From the NCBI GenBank assembly GCA_017640725.1, contig JAEPQB010000001.1, positions 1,798,001 through 1,862,000 of the forward strand: a stretch of DNA of 64,000 nucleotides, written 5' to 3'. The stretch comes from Kordiimonadaceae bacterium (lineage in GTDB: Bacteria; Pseudomonadota; Alphaproteobacteria; Sphingomonadales; Kordiimonadaceae). This document shows positions 18,137 through 30,642 of this stretch, piece after piece (position 1 is the first letter of the stretch; every line of letters starts with the position of its first letter). A model generated the notes under the pieces. The model was not told the DNA's origin. It worked only from the letters and a program-made list of their open reading frames with translations, and made no database searches. The translations under genes and the position numbers were made by a program.

Positions 18137-20053
18137 TTAATCTAGTACCGTGCGCTCTTCCTGGCCGGTAATCCAGACCAGCCCATAGTAGAGCCGCGAC
18201 CCGACCAACGCGAACTTAGTGGTCGCGAATTCACCTGATTGAATGGCCGCTAACAACTCGTCGCGATCAAGTATGCTCCAAACGCTGGAAGATCTTTCCA
18301 AGTCACCCGCCAACTCCAGGAAATGGTATTGCACGGCTTCCATATAGGCTTGCCTTCCCAAATTGTGGATGCCACGAATGTCGCCCTGCGGCCGTGTTAA
18401 TGCTTCCGCATTGACGGGTTGGGCGGTCATTTTACTCAATTCTGCCCTAACCAGTTTTTGTGGATCACTCATCAGCTCAACTGGCCAGTCACTGGCGGCA
18501 AATGGCACCTCAATCAGCCCAGGAACGCCGAACTGTGTCATTATGTCATAGGTCAATCTCGCCCTGTCGCGATCGTCGACAGATAGTGCCGCCTGCGCGG
18601 ATACCAGCCGCACATCATTCAAGGGCTCAAATGTGGGTCGGCTGTCGTTTATGACCTGGACCGTAAACCCACTGTGTCGCCAGCCCCGGTCTGCTAGATA
18701 ATAGGCGTCTTTAACGTTTGCTTCGCTAATGTCTTGGGCCAGAAGCCAATCAATTTGATGTTCGAAGGCGCGTGCAGCTTGGTGCAAAAATTCGTCCGTG
18801 AACAGTTGGTGAGTAAATCTGCTCCTCGAAATCAGTTGGGCCGCAAACTGCGCCGTGAACGTGGTTGAAGCCGCCCTCAAAAGTTGTTTCAGGCGCAAAC
18901 TCCAGCCTTCAGAGGCTGCCAGTGAACGGTGGTATGATTGCATTTTCTTTTGTTGATGTGGCTTGGTGCTGGGGAAGAATGATTTGGTCCGTGCTTCTGC
19001 ACAGCCCCCTCGCACTTGGGCAACATTACTAAGCCGCTCGACGCCTAACCCAGTATGAAACAGGTTTGATGAGCCCATCGATCGGAAAGCTGCGCGAGCA
19101 GTGGCAGCGATCGGGTCTATGATTTCACCAGGCCCGACATTAGATAGAAACCCTGACCGTTTCAGGTCAAAATGATTTATCAACCGGTTGGCCACACCAC
19201 GGTCTGGTCCTCCTTCGGGTCCACCGGTGAAAACATGAAAATTCCGCGCTTTGGCTCCGAGGAAACTGCCTAACACCAAGCGCGTATCCTTGCCGCCTGA
19301 TAGGTCAATGGCGAGGCCTCGATCTGGCAAAGTCTGCGCCAAACTATTTGCCCGTTTCATGAGGCCGGATGCTGCAGCGCGCATACTAGCCTCATAGGTG
19401 CCGTATTGGTTTTTCCATGGCATAGAAAAACGCTTTAACCTTGCTTGCTTGCCATCGCCAACAACAGCATAGCCTGTGGGCAGTTTTTCGACGCCAGCAA
19501 GACCGGTTTTTGTCCAGCCGCCCACACCAAATGCGGCTTCAAATGCGTTTGAAGTAAAATCCCGTTCACATGCAAACCCAAGCCGAGCGGCAGCCTTTTC
19601 AATGAGATGAAGAGAGTTGCTGATCAGCGTATGGCCGCTTCTTTCAAGGCGAAAAAACGCGTATTGGGACAGCGGGTCAGGTGAAAGCATAAACGAACCG
19701 TCTTCGTCTATGCGCGCCGCGCCAAAAACACCGGAAAGATGGATGGGAGTTTCGCCCGCAGACACGCCGTCCAGATAAGAGCTGATGGCCACCGCAGCGG
19801 CAGTTGGCGAACTGTTGTCTAGCAGATGGTTGTGGGCGCCGTCGTCCGAAATAAAGGCGCCATCCCAAAACACCAACGCCGGGTCATTGGGAGTGCTGCG
19901 GGTGTGAGGCGCCACACTTGAGATAACTGATATGCGACCAAGATGCGCTTCAAATGGCGCGGGAGTTACTACCCCAAAGTCCTGATCAGTGAACTGGCTC
20001 GCTGATAAGGTCGCTGGATTGCCACAGGTTGGGAAATGAATGACAAATTTCAT
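18137..20053 (-). CDS. Asparagine-synthase-like protein (PP-loop ATPase) with degenerate N-terminal glutaminase-like region
   Basis: PP-loop LAIDLSGGKDTRLVLGSFLGAKA; no Cys at position 2 (starts MKFVIHF). Confidence 0.7.
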   Translation of the reverse strand: MKFVIHFPTCGNPATLSASQFTDQDFGVVTPAPFEAHLGRISVISSVAPHTRSTPNDPALVFWDGAFISDDGAHNHLLDNSSPTAAAVAISSYLDGVSAGETPIHLSGVFGAARIDEDGSFMLSPDPLSQYAFFRLERSGHTLISNSLHLIEKAAARLGFACERDFTSNAFEAAFGVGGWTKTGLAGVEKLPTGYAVVGDGKQARLKRFSMPWKNQYGTYEASMRAAASGLMKRANSLAQTLPDRGLAIDLSGGKDTRLVLGSFLGAKARNFHVFTGGPEGGPDRGVANRLINHFDLKRSGFLSNVGPGEIIDPIAATARAAFRSMGSSNLFHTGLGVERLSNVAQVRGGCAEARTKSFFPSTKPHQQKKMQSYHRSLAASEGWSLRLKQLLRAASTTFTAQFAAQLISRSRFTHQLFTDEFLHQAARAFEHQIDWLLAQDISEANVKDAYYLADRGWRHSGFTVQVINDSRPTFEPLNDVRLVSAQAALSVDDRDRARLTYDIMTQFGVPGLIEVPFAASDWPVELMSDPQKLVRAELSKMTAQPVNAEALTRPQGDIRGIHNLGRQAYMEAVQYHFLELAGDLERSSSVWSILDRDELLAAIQSGEFATTKFALVGSRLYYGLVWITGQEERTVLD

Positions 20054-20120
20054 GGACCGTATTCGTCTTTCTATTTCCCCTTAATTCAGTTTGAACGATG
20101 CGCGATTTTGACAGTCGCAA

Positions 20121-22574
<2,454 letters not shown>

Positions 22575-22580
22575 CTAACT

Positions 22581-23840
22581 CTAGACAGCGCACGGCTGGA
22601 TCACGCCGTGTGCCACTTCAAAAAATTCTGCTTTACCCATCAGGGACTTAAACAAACTACGATCAGTGCCTGTAAGCCAGCACTGGCTTCCAAGTGCGGC
22701 TAGCTCTTCAAACAAAGCTGCGCGCCGATCAGAATCCAGGTGGGCCGCAACTTCATCCATCAGCATCAGCGGCGCCTGCCCCTTAAGGGCAATCTGCAAT
22801 CGCGCGTTCGCGAGTATGAGGCCGATTAACAGCGCTTTTTGCTCACCGGTGGAACATAAGTCCGCCCGCATGTTCTTCGCGCTGTGTGTAACGATGAAAT
22901 CAGTTTTGTGAACACCTGTGCTGGTGCGCCCAGCCCGCGCATCAAGCGCACGCTCGTTTGCCAGCCTGTCAGCATAAGCTGCCTCAGCGTCAACAGCCTG
23001 TATGCCGTCAGCCAACTGGTTTTCGAGCCAGCCATCAAGAGCAAGTTCAGCCTTCGGGAAGGGGCTCGCGGGCGCGTCAGCAATTTGACCGGCGATCTGG
23101 CCAGCAAACTCAAGTCGGGCAACGGCAACAGCCACTGCATGCTCTGCCATTCGCGCTTCAAGGGCGGTTAGCCAAGCACTATCTGCGGCCAAGCCTTGCT
23201 CGGACAGAAGTCGATTGCGATCACGCATGGCGCGCTCGAAGGCGCTTACTTGTCGGCTGTGGTCGGGAAATAGCCCAAGAACCAGTCTGTCCAAAAACCG
23301 GCGACGCGATGAAGGCCCTTCAATGAAAAGCCTGTCCATTTGAGGCGTCAGCCAACTGACGCTCCACCGATCCCCTAAGGCACTGGTATTCGGTTTGTTT
23401 TCCCCGTCGATACGAACGACCCGGCGCTGTGCCTGCTTTTGGCCGTCTTCGCCGGCATCATTGGCCGCGCGCACGGGGTCTTGCCCTGTGCCAACCTTGA
23501 CGGGTTCGACCAAATCATCTGCTTTGAGTTCAAGGCTAAGAGCAACAGACCAGGGGCCACCGCCGATGCGACCAACATCTGCAATGTTGGCGCCTCTAAG
23601 CCCGCGCCCGGGCGCTGCATAGCTGACAGCTTCCAGAACGTTGGTCTTTCCAGCACCATTGTCGCCCGTAAGCACGACCAAAGGCTGCTGGCAGGCCAGG
23701 TTCAGGTGACACTGCTGGTATGATCTGAAGTCAGTCATCATAAGTCGTGAGACAAATACGAGTTCCTGTGCACCGCTTGAACTCGTCACAGGCGAGCTGC
23801 CAGTGGCTGAGTCCAATGAATGCGGCGCTTGGGTCATCAA
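22581..23840 (-). CDS. recF: DNA replication/repair protein RecF
   Basis: DFRSYQQCHLNL, VVLTGDNGAGKTNVLEAVS, LDEVAAHLD-type Walker B (MLMDEVAAHLDSDRR). Confidence 0.97.
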   Translation of the reverse strand: MMTQAPHSLDSATGSSPVTSSSGAQELVFVSRLMMTDFRSYQQCHLNLACQQPLVVLTGDNGAGKTNVLEAVSYAAPGRGLRGANIADVGRIGGGPWSVALSLELKADDLVEPVKVGTGQDPVRAANDAGEDGQKQAQRRVVRIDGENKPNTSALGDRWSVSWLTPQMDRLFIEGPSSRRRFLDRLVLGLFPDHSRQVSAFERAMRDRNRLLSEQGLAADSAWLTALEARMAEHAVAVAVARLEFAGQIAGQIADAPASPFPKAELALDGWLENQLADGIQAVDAEAAYADRLANERALDARAGRTSTGVHKTDFIVTHSAKNMRADLCSTGEQKALLIGLILANARLQIALKGQAPLMLMDEVAAHLDSDRRAALFEELAALGSQCWLTGTDRSLFKSLMGKAEFFEVAHGVIQPCAV

Positions 23841-23877
23841 AAAGGCTTTTCCTTATCAGAGCGGGACGATATCGCCG

Positions 23878-24993
23878 CTAAACCCGCATTGGCATAAGAA
23901 CGTAGAGAGCGCCTTCATCCATCAAGTCCTTCAAGACCGTGGGGGCAGACGGGTCAGCCAACATCACCTGCACCATGTCACCCTCAATCTGGGCAAGGAT
24001 GTCCATCAAATAGCGGCTGTTGAAACCAATCTCCATGGCATCAGAGCCATAGGCGGCAGCCAGCTCTTCGCGGGCAGTTCCACTGTCAGGGCTATTGACC
24101 GATAGCTTCAGCATGTCCTGATCAAGCGAAAGCTTCACAGAGCGTGTTTTGTCAGAGCTGATGGTGGAAACCCTGTCAACAGCCTGCGAGAACAAACGGC
24201 AGTCGATCTCGAGCATTTTGTCGTTTCCTTGCGGGATAACGCGGCTGTAGTCCGGGAAGGTGCCGTCAATCAGCTTGGAATTTACAACGGTGCTATCGAA
24301 GCTGAACTTCATTTTGGTGTCCGAAAGCGCAACCGTGACATCGCCTTCATACTCGTCGATAAGCTTGCGCACCTCTGCCACGGTTTTGCGCGGCACGATA
24401 ATGCCGGGCATGCCGGTCGCCCCCTCAGGTACATCCTGTTCCACTTGCGCGAGCCTGTGGCCGTCGGTGGCTACGGTGCGCAGTGTTGAACCAGACTCAC
24501 CCTGTGCAACATGAAGGTAAATACCATTGAGATAGTACCGCGTCTCTTCAGTAGAGATCGCAAAGCGAGCTTTGTCGATAAGCCGCTTAAGCTCTTCACC
24601 GGCGATTGCAAAACGATGCGGCAGGTCGCTCTCGCTCATTGTCGGGAAGTCTTCTTTGTCGAGGCACGCCAATGTAAAGCGCGAGCGCCCTGCTTTAACC
24701 ACCAGCCGATCACCGTCTTCGAGTGTCAACTCCACTTCAGCGCCGTCCGGCAACTTGCGAGCAATGTCAAACAACGTGTGGGCCGGCACGGTGGTCGCGC
24801 CCGGCTGTGCGACTGCTGCACCAGTTCTTTCAACAATGGAGATATCGAGGTCAGTAGCGGTCATGGCAACGCCATCCCCTTCGGCCTCGATCATCACGTT
24901 GGAAAGAATGGGTATGGTGTTGCGGCGTTCAACTACGGACTGCACATGCCCCAATGTTTTCAGAAGGGAATTCCGTTCAATGGTGAATTTCAT
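23878..24993 (-). CDS. dnaN: DNA polymerase III subunit beta
   Basis: MKFTIERNSLLKTLGHVQSVVERRNTIPILSNVMIEA...VLMPMRV; ATG at 24993. Confidence 0.98.
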   Translation of the reverse strand: MKFTIERNSLLKTLGHVQSVVERRNTIPILSNVMIEAEGDGVAMTATDLDISIVERTGAAVAQPGATTVPAHTLFDIARKLPDGAEVELTLEDGDRLVVKAGRSRFTLACLDKEDFPTMSESDLPHRFAIAGEELKRLIDKARFAISTEETRYYLNGIYLHVAQGESGSTLRTVATDGHRLAQVEQDVPEGATGMPGIIVPRKTVAEVRKLIDEYEGDVTVALSDTKMKFSFDSTVVNSKLIDGTFPDYSRVIPQGNDKMLEIDCRLFSQAVDRVSTISSDKTRSVKLSLDQDMLKLSVNSPDSGTAREELAAAYGSDAMEIGFNSRYLMDILAQIEGDMVQVMLADPSAPTVLKDLMDEGALYVLMPMRV

Positions 24994-25159
24994 GAAAAAA
25001 TCTTCTTGTCTGACTGCATTAATTGGCTGCCTGCAGAAGGCGCCCATTGCCCGGATTGCATCTCCCCCGAGATGCGCCGGAACGGGCCAAAATTAGCCCG
25101 CTGGCACCCCCTTAGTAGGCCTTGAAATACAATAACGGGTTTCAGGGCAAATCCAAATG

Positions 25160-25189
25160 AAAAAGCGCCAAAAATGACGCTTTTTTTTC
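25160..25189. terminator. Symmetric terminator-like hairpin in the dnaA-dnaN spacer
   Basis: AAAAAGCGCCAaaaaTGACGCTTTTTTTT; T/A-runs on both sides. Confidence 0.65.
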
Positions 25190-25257
25190 AGTTGAGAATC
25201 ATTGGATTTCTGCCGATTCGCCTTGGTTTGAAAACCGGCAGGTTTTGATGCCAGAAA

Positions 25258-26670
25258 TCAGCCTGCCAACAGCCTTGTCAGACGGGTAATATCTTCGTCT
25301 AAAGTGCTGTCAGACTTCACCAAATCTTCAATCTTTCTGACCGCATGCATAACGGTCGTGTGGTCTCGGCCACCAAACCTGCGTCCGATCTCGGGCAGGC
25401 TTCTGGATGTTAGCTGCTTCGAGAGAAACATGGCGACTTGGCGTGGCCGGGCGATGACCCGTGAGCGGCGCTGTGACAGCATCTCGGAGAGCCGCAGATT
25501 ATAGTATTCTGCCACGGTGCGCTGGATTTCATCGATGGTGACCTTGCGATCGTTTGCCCGAATGAGGTCCTGCAAAACGTCACGTGTCATTTCCATCGTG
25601 ATGGGGCGCCCAACAAGCGTGGCATACGCCATAACACGATTGAGTGCACCCTCGAGTTCTCGCACGTTGGAAATAATGCGCTTGGCCAGAAATTCCAAAA
25701 CCTCTACTGGCACATCCACGCCGGGCACTTGCTCGGCCTTGGACTGCAGGATGCCCAGACGCAGTTCATAGTCTGTGGGATGGATGTCAGCCACAAGGCC
25801 CCAACCCAGACGTGACACAATACGTTCTTCAATGCCTTCAAGGTCCGTTGGGGACCGGTCGGCCGTGATGACAAGCTGGCACCGGTTGTCAATTAACGCA
25901 TTGAAAGTATGGAAGAACTCTTCCTGTGTGCTTTCTTTGTTGGCGATGAACTGCACGTCATCAACCATCAGTAAGTCAGCCGCCCTGAACTTCTGCTTGA
26001 ACGCGTGGGTATCTTTGTACCGAATTGCCGAGATGAATTCGAACATGAATTTTTCAGCGGAGACGTAAGCCACTTTTTTCTGCGGGGCCCGGCGTTTCAC
26101 TTCCCAGGCGATGGCGTGCATCAAATGCGTTTTACCAAGACCAACACCACCATGCAGAAACAGGGGATTGAAAGACACTTCGTCGCTCTCTGCTATGCGC
26201 TTTGCAGCCGCGTAGGCAAGCTCGTTGGATTTACCAACAACAAAGGTGTCAAAAGTATATTTCGGGTCTAAAGCCGCTTTTTCGTCGTCTTTTGTAGACG
26301 CGTCGATCTGAGGTGCGCTGTCAGCACGCACAACCGGTTGGGCCGGCGTGGCTGGAACAGCACCCTTCGCAGCGAGTCGGATACTCAGGCTTTTTACCCT
26401 GTTATCTTCGGCATGGAAAAAATCCATCAGCCTCGGACCATAATTGCGCTGAATCCAATCTCGCACGAACTTGGTTGGCGCAGTTAACTCAACTGTGCCG
26501 CCATCAAGACCATGATAGCCCAATTGGCCAAGCCATGTGGTATATGCCTGTTGGCCGAATTCCTGTTTGAATTTCGTGCATACACGTGCCCAAGGTGTAT
26601 CTGATTCTGCTGATACGCTGGCCGCAATCCCCCCGGTTGCCCCCATGTTGTCCTTCTCCCCATTCGACAT
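25258..26670 (-). CDS. dnaA: Chromosomal replication initiator DnaA (start may be 26646)
   Basis: LFLHGGVGLGKTHLMHAIAWE, LMVDDVQFIANKESTQEEFFHTFNAL, GGRDHTTVMHAVRKIE. Confidence 0.98.
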   Translation of the reverse strand: MSNGEKDNMGATGGIAASVSAESDTPWARVCTKFKQEFGQQAYTTWLGQLGYHGLDGGTVELTAPTKFVRDWIQRNYGPRLMDFFHAEDNRVKSLSIRLAAKGAVPATPAQPVVRADSAPQIDASTKDDEKAALDPKYTFDTFVVGKSNELAYAAAKRIAESDEVSFNPLFLHGGVGLGKTHLMHAIAWEVKRRAPQKKVAYVSAEKFMFEFISAIRYKDTHAFKQKFRAADLLMVDDVQFIANKESTQEEFFHTFNALIDNRCQLVITADRSPTDLEGIEERIVSRLGWGLVADIHPTDYELRLGILQSKAEQVPGVDVPVEVLEFLAKRIISNVRELEGALNRVMAYATLVGRPITMEMTRDVLQDLIRANDRKVTIDEIQRTVAEYYNLRLSEMLSQRRSRVIARPRQVAMFLSKQLTSRSLPEIGRRFGGRDHTTVMHAVRKIEDLVKSDSTLDEDITRLTRLLAG

Positions 26671-26717
26671 CGGAATTTATTCTCCGCTATCGCGCATTTT
26701 ATGCGCTCTATTCCGAT
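26669..26717 (-). promoter_or_regulatory. Nested dyads at the dnaA start/leader
   Basis: Outer ATCGGAAT (26669-26676) / ATTCCGAT (26710-26717); inner GCGCAT-ttt-ATGCGC (26692-26706). Confidence 0.5.
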
Positions 26718-26953
26718 AGGATCGCCCTGCATCCAGCCCTAAAGGATGGTTGGCGCCCAACTGTTTATTTTTGTGTGACTCACGGCCAAAAATATCCTGT
26801 CGGCGCGCTGGGGCACCAAGAGTGATTGGCTATGGTCAAAGTCGGTGGCGATACCCCCCGCAACTCAAGCACAAAGTATCTGTGGACCGTTCCCTATAGA
26901 GGGAGGTTGGTTGCCCACCAGACCCACCGAGGTCAGGAGGCTAATTTACATAG

Positions 26954-27073
26954 GGGCCATTGGCCCAGCAACTGAATCATTCACTTGACAGAAAGATCAA
27001 GATTCAGCCTATGGCGTGAATCACAGTGGGACACAATATGTGGTTTTGGCGTGGTGAGGCACAAAATATGTGC
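26954..27073. promoter_or_regulatory. Dyad- and GANTC-rich segment upstream of dnaA
   Basis: GGGCCATTGGCCC (26954-26966); GANTC at 26974, 27001, 27018; CACA-ATA-TGTG (27032-27042); GCACAAAATATGTGC (27059-27073). Confidence 0.45.
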
Positions 27074-27101
27074 TCTTTTTGTTCCCATAATTTGCGGCAA
27101 A

Positions 27102-27135
27102 CAAAAAAAGCCGCTTCACATTGAAGCGACTTTCT
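27102..27135 (-). terminator. rpsT terminator
   Basis: Minus strand GTCGCTTCaatgtGAAGCGGCTTTTTTT. Confidence 0.85.
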
Positions 27136-27178
27136 AATCGTTTTCAGCCCCAATCTTGGGTGCGAATCGGAAGACCGA

Positions 27179-27442
27179 TTATGCGATTGCTTTAACGCGT
27201 TTGGCCAAGCGAGAAACTTTGCGAGATGCAGTCTTCTGATGCATTACGCCTTTGGTCACGCCGCGCATGATTTCTGGCTGTGCATTTTTAAGTGCGTCCG
27301 CAGCGTTCACTTTGTCGCCTGACGCAATCGCTTCTTCAACCTTGCGGATGAAAGTGCGGATGCGGCTAACGCGCGACTTGTTGATCGCAGCGCGACGGTC
27401 GTTACGACGAATGCGTTTTTTGGCCTGTGGTGAATTTGCCAT
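27179..27442 (-). CDS. rpsT: 30S ribosomal protein S20
   Basis: [39 protein letters not shown]. Confidence 0.98.
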   Translation of the reverse strand: MANSPQAKKRIRRNDRRAAINKSRVSRIRTFIRKVEEAIASGDKVNAADALKNAQPEIMRGVTKGVMHQKTASRKVSRLAKRVKAIA

Positions 27443-27629
27443 TTTACTACCTTTGTTCGGGTGCCTGCCTAGCTTCGATTATCTGACCGAAACGGCGGCG
27501 CCTTTTCACTACTCAACTGGCCTCAGGCGTTTGCCGAAGCACAAAATTAATTCGAGGACGGCTCTATATACGTACAATCAAGTCCCGTCAATAGCGAAAA
27601 CACTCACTTTCTTGAGGGAAATGGGGCCT

Positions 27630-28406
27630 TTAGCGATTCTTGAATTGAGGTTGCCGTTTCTCAATGAAAGCGTTCATGCCTTCTTTCTGGTCCTCCGTGG
27701 CAAACAGCGAGTGGAACAGGCGACGTTCAAACAGCAATCCTTGTTGGAGCGTCGTTTCCAGCGCGGCGTTTGTCACTTCTTTTGCCAGCGCTACGGACGG
27801 TGCTGAAAGCTCAGCAATCGTGGTGGCAATTTCCATCACAGTTTCCAGCAGGTCTTCGGTTGGCGCGATTCGGCTGACAAGACCAGCGCGTTCTGCTTCA
27901 ACGGCGTCCATCATTCTGCCGGTCAGCATCATATCCATGGCCTTTGATTTGCCCACAAGGCGGGTGAGCCGTTGTGAGCCCCCAATGCCCGGAATAACGC
28001 CAAGTTTGATTTCTGGCTGGCCAAATTTTGCGCTTTCTGCTGCTACGATGAAGTCACAGGCCATCGCGATTTCGCAGCCTCCACCCAGCGCATAACCAGA
28101 CACGGCGGCAATAACCGGTTTACGAACGGTCGCAAACACCTGGTTGATTCGTGCAAACAGGTCGGCAGCCAAAACGTCAGCGAAATCCTGGCCGGACATT
28201 TCTTTAATGTCGGCGCCAGCAGCAAATGCTTTTTCGCTGCCGGTTACAACGATCGCACCAATATCATCATTGCCTTCCAGTGACAGAAGGGCTTCGCCCA
28301 ACTCTTCAAGAAGTTTGCTGTTCAGCGCATTCAACGCTTCCGGCCGATTGAACGTAATCAGGCCTACGCCTTCCTGATGATCAAGGAGAATGGTTTCAAA
28401 GCTCAT
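27630..28406 (-). CDS. Enoyl-CoA hydratase
   Basis: [44 protein letters not shown]. Confidence 0.95.
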   Translation of the reverse strand: MSFETILLDHQEGVGLITFNRPEALNALNSKLLEELGEALLSLEGNDDIGAIVVTGSEKAFAAGADIKEMSGQDFADVLAADLFARINQVFATVRKPVIAAVSGYALGGGCEIAMACDFIVAAESAKFGQPEIKLGVIPGIGGSQRLTRLVGKSKAMDMMLTGRMMDAVEAERAGLVSRIAPTEDLLETVMEIATTIAELSAPSVALAKEVTNAALETTLQQGLLFERRLFHSLFATEDQKEGMNAFIEKRQPQFKNR

Positions 28407-28507
28407 TCGCTTGCCCTGTTGTTGCCCAAGAAGTCCTGAGTCCTAATATCGACAATCGCATTTGAAAAGAAAATAATATTGGTCTTGGGACACTGGTCCA
28501 TATTTGG

Positions 28508-28888
28508 TCACTGCCTTGGTTCCAGTCGCAATATAAGCGTTGGCGATGTAGTGGCTTGTTCAGGTTTAGCCAGTTGCACCATGCTTTCGTCCCGTATACA
28601 GCGCAACTGGTCCGCGACTTTGCTACAGGTCCAGTCTAATCCTGCTAACGCACTGCCGTACGCCTTGAGGGCCGAATCTATCGGCACTGAAAAAACAATT
28701 CCTATTTCGGCCACTGTTCCACTGGGTGCGTCAAAAATCACAGGTTCACCGATGAGGGTGGTTACGATGTCGAGATAGGGCACGTCCGGAAAGCCATCAA
28801 TGAACCGGCTTGGCTGAACAGCCTGCGCGACTTCCGCCAATCCTGCGAACACGATCAGCATCGCTGCGGTTTTTCTAAGCAGTTTCAT
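28508..28888 (-). CDS. Hypothetical secreted protein
   Basis: ATG at 28888 (MKLLRKTAAMLIVFAGLAEVAQA signal peptide), follows mutM. Confidence 0.7.
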   Translation of the reverse strand: MKLLRKTAAMLIVFAGLAEVAQAVQPSRFIDGFPDVPYLDIVTTLIGEPVIFDAPSGTVAEIGIVFSVPIDSALKAYGSALAGLDWTCSKVADQLRCIRDESMVQLAKPEQATTSPTLILRLEPRQ

Positions 28889-28910
28889 GTCAGTCGTCCT
28901 CATGGGCCCT

Positions 28911-29747
28911 TTATGGTTGGCAAATGGGGCAAAAGAAAGTTGAGCGATTGGATTGTACAATCCTTTCGATTGTACCGCTGCATTTTTGTGCAAGACAAGC
29001 CTCCCCCTCGCGCCCATACGCTCTAAAATTATGCTGAAAATAGCCAAGTTCACCCGATACCTGAGCATAATCTTTTAGAGTTGAACCACCTGCCGCAATG
29101 GCATCATTCAAAACGTCGCGGATAATTGGGAGCAGCTTTTCAACTTCATGTCTTTTCACTTTGTCGGCACGACGCTGCGGGTGAATGCCAGATCGCCACA
29201 GCGCTTCGCAAACATATATGTTGCCAAGCCCCGCGACGACTTTTTGATCGAGCAATGTAGTTTTGATGGGAGACTTTCGGGTTTTCAGGCGTGACCAAAG
29301 GTAATCGGCGTCGAAACTATTGCCCAGCGGTTCCGGACCAATGTCTTTAATAAGGGCATGATCCTGAATCGTATCTGTATCGCTGAATACAATGAGGCCA
29401 AATCGCCTTGGGTCGTTAAAAACAATCAGATCGTCCCTCTCAGTCAGAAACGTTATGTGGTCATGTTTTTCACGCGGCGGTTTTTCAGAACCGTTGGCGT
29501 GGATACTGACCCTGCCAGACATGCCCAGATGTAAAATCGCGACAAGACCATCTTCACATTCGATCAGGATGTATTTTGAACGCCTTCGGAGTTGGGTGAC
29601 CCGGTTACCTGAAAACCGTTCTTCAAACTGGTCTGGGATATCGACCCGCAATTTTGGAACAAACGCACGTACTTTATCGAGTCGCACCCCTTCCATAACA
29701 GGCGCCAGGCCACGCATAACGGTTTCAACCTCAGGAAGTTCGGGCAT
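28911..29747 (-). CDS. mutM: Formamidopyrimidine-DNA glycosylase
   Basis: [14 protein letters not shown]; zinc-finger region [27 protein letters not shown]. Confidence 0.97.
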   Translation of the reverse strand: MPELPEVETVMRGLAPVMEGVRLDKVRAFVPKLRVDIPDQFEERFSGNRVTQLRRRSKYILIECEDGLVAILHLGMSGRVSIHANGSEKPPREKHDHITFLTERDDLIVFNDPRRFGLIVFSDTDTIQDHALIKDIGPEPLGNSFDADYLWSRLKTRKSPIKTTLLDQKVVAGLGNIYVCEALWRSGIHPQRRADKVKRHEVEKLLPIIRDVLNDAIAAGGSTLKDYAQVSGELGYFQHNFRAYGREGEACLAQKCSGTIERIVQSNRSTFFCPICQP

Positions 29748-29867
29748 ATTGTCGCGCTTTCCTTTGTATTTTCAATGTTCTCTGGTACTTGGTCTGGCGG
29801 TTCGCTATGGTCGCGCACCAAACGGGGATCATGGTTAAGCAGCCAGCAGCCAAGAGACAAGGCGGAA

Positions 29868-30632
29868 ATGTCAGTTAAAGAAGATAAAGACACAGGTGCG
29901 ACCACGCACTTCGGTTTTAAAACCGTCGATGAAGGCGACAAGGCAGGCCTCGTTCGAGGTGTTTTCAACTCCGTTGCTGACCAGTATGACATCATGAATG
30001 ATGTAATGAGTGCCGGCGTCCACCGGCTGTGGAAAAATTCCCTGATCAACAGTGTGAACCCGCGTCCGGGCATGAAGCTATTGGATGTGGCTGGTGGCAC
30101 AGGCGATATTGCATTTCGTTTTCTGGATGCTGCCAAGAAAACAACTGTAACAGTGTGTGACATCAATGCCGAAATGCTTCGGGTCGGTGATGCCCGCGCT
30201 GCGGACAAAGGCTATAGCGAGCGGTGCAGTTTTGTGTGTGGGGACGCTATGAAGCTTCCTTTCGAAGACCGCACAATGGACGCTTATACGATAGCCTTTG
30301 GCATCCGTAATGTGACCCGTATCGAAGAAGCGCTTGCTGAGGCTTACCGTGTACTCAAGCCAGGCGCACGTTTTTATTGCCTGGAGTTCAGCCCGGCGGT
30401 TGTGCCGGTTCTTCAGGAGGCATACGACACATACAGCTTCAAAGTGATTCCAGCCATGGGGCAAATGGTGGCACAGGACCGTGACAGCTATCAATATTTA
30501 GTGGAAAGCATCAGACAGTTTCCTACCCCAGAAAAATTTGACGCCATGATTAAGGCGGCCGGGTTTGCTCGAACCCACTGGCGCAGCATGTCCGCAGGTG
30601 TTGTTGCCATCCATAGCGGCGTTCGTCTCTAA
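29868..30632 (+). CDS. ubiE: Ubiquinone/menaquinone C-methyltransferase UbiE
   Basis: [58 protein letters not shown]. Confidence 0.97.
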   Translation: MSVKEDKDTGATTHFGFKTVDEGDKAGLVRGVFNSVADQYDIMNDVMSAGVHRLWKNSLINSVNPRPGMKLLDVAGGTGDIAFRFLDAAKKTTVTVCDINAEMLRVGDARAADKGYSERCSFVCGDAMKLPFEDRTMDAYTIAFGIRNVTRIEEALAEAYRVLKPGARFYCLEFSPAVVPVLQEAYDTYSFKVIPAMGQMVAQDRDSYQYLVESIRQFPTPEKFDAMIKAAGFARTHWRSMSAGVVAIHSGVRL

Positions 30633-30642
30633 AGGTCTGCTG

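Noticed and set aside
18137-20053. Lasso peptide biosynthesis cluster
   Set aside because: The AsnB-like protein alone is not sufficient: no transglutaminase-like protease, RRE protein or plausible precursor ORF in either flank.
24511-25125. 204-aa plus-strand ORF across dnaN
   Set aside because: Antisense to dnaN, no recognisable domain.
26671-27178. Confident oriC call
   Set aside because: No TTATCCACA-type DnaA boxes identified by eye; alphaproteobacterial oriC is frequently not next to dnaA. Kept only as a candidate regulatory region.
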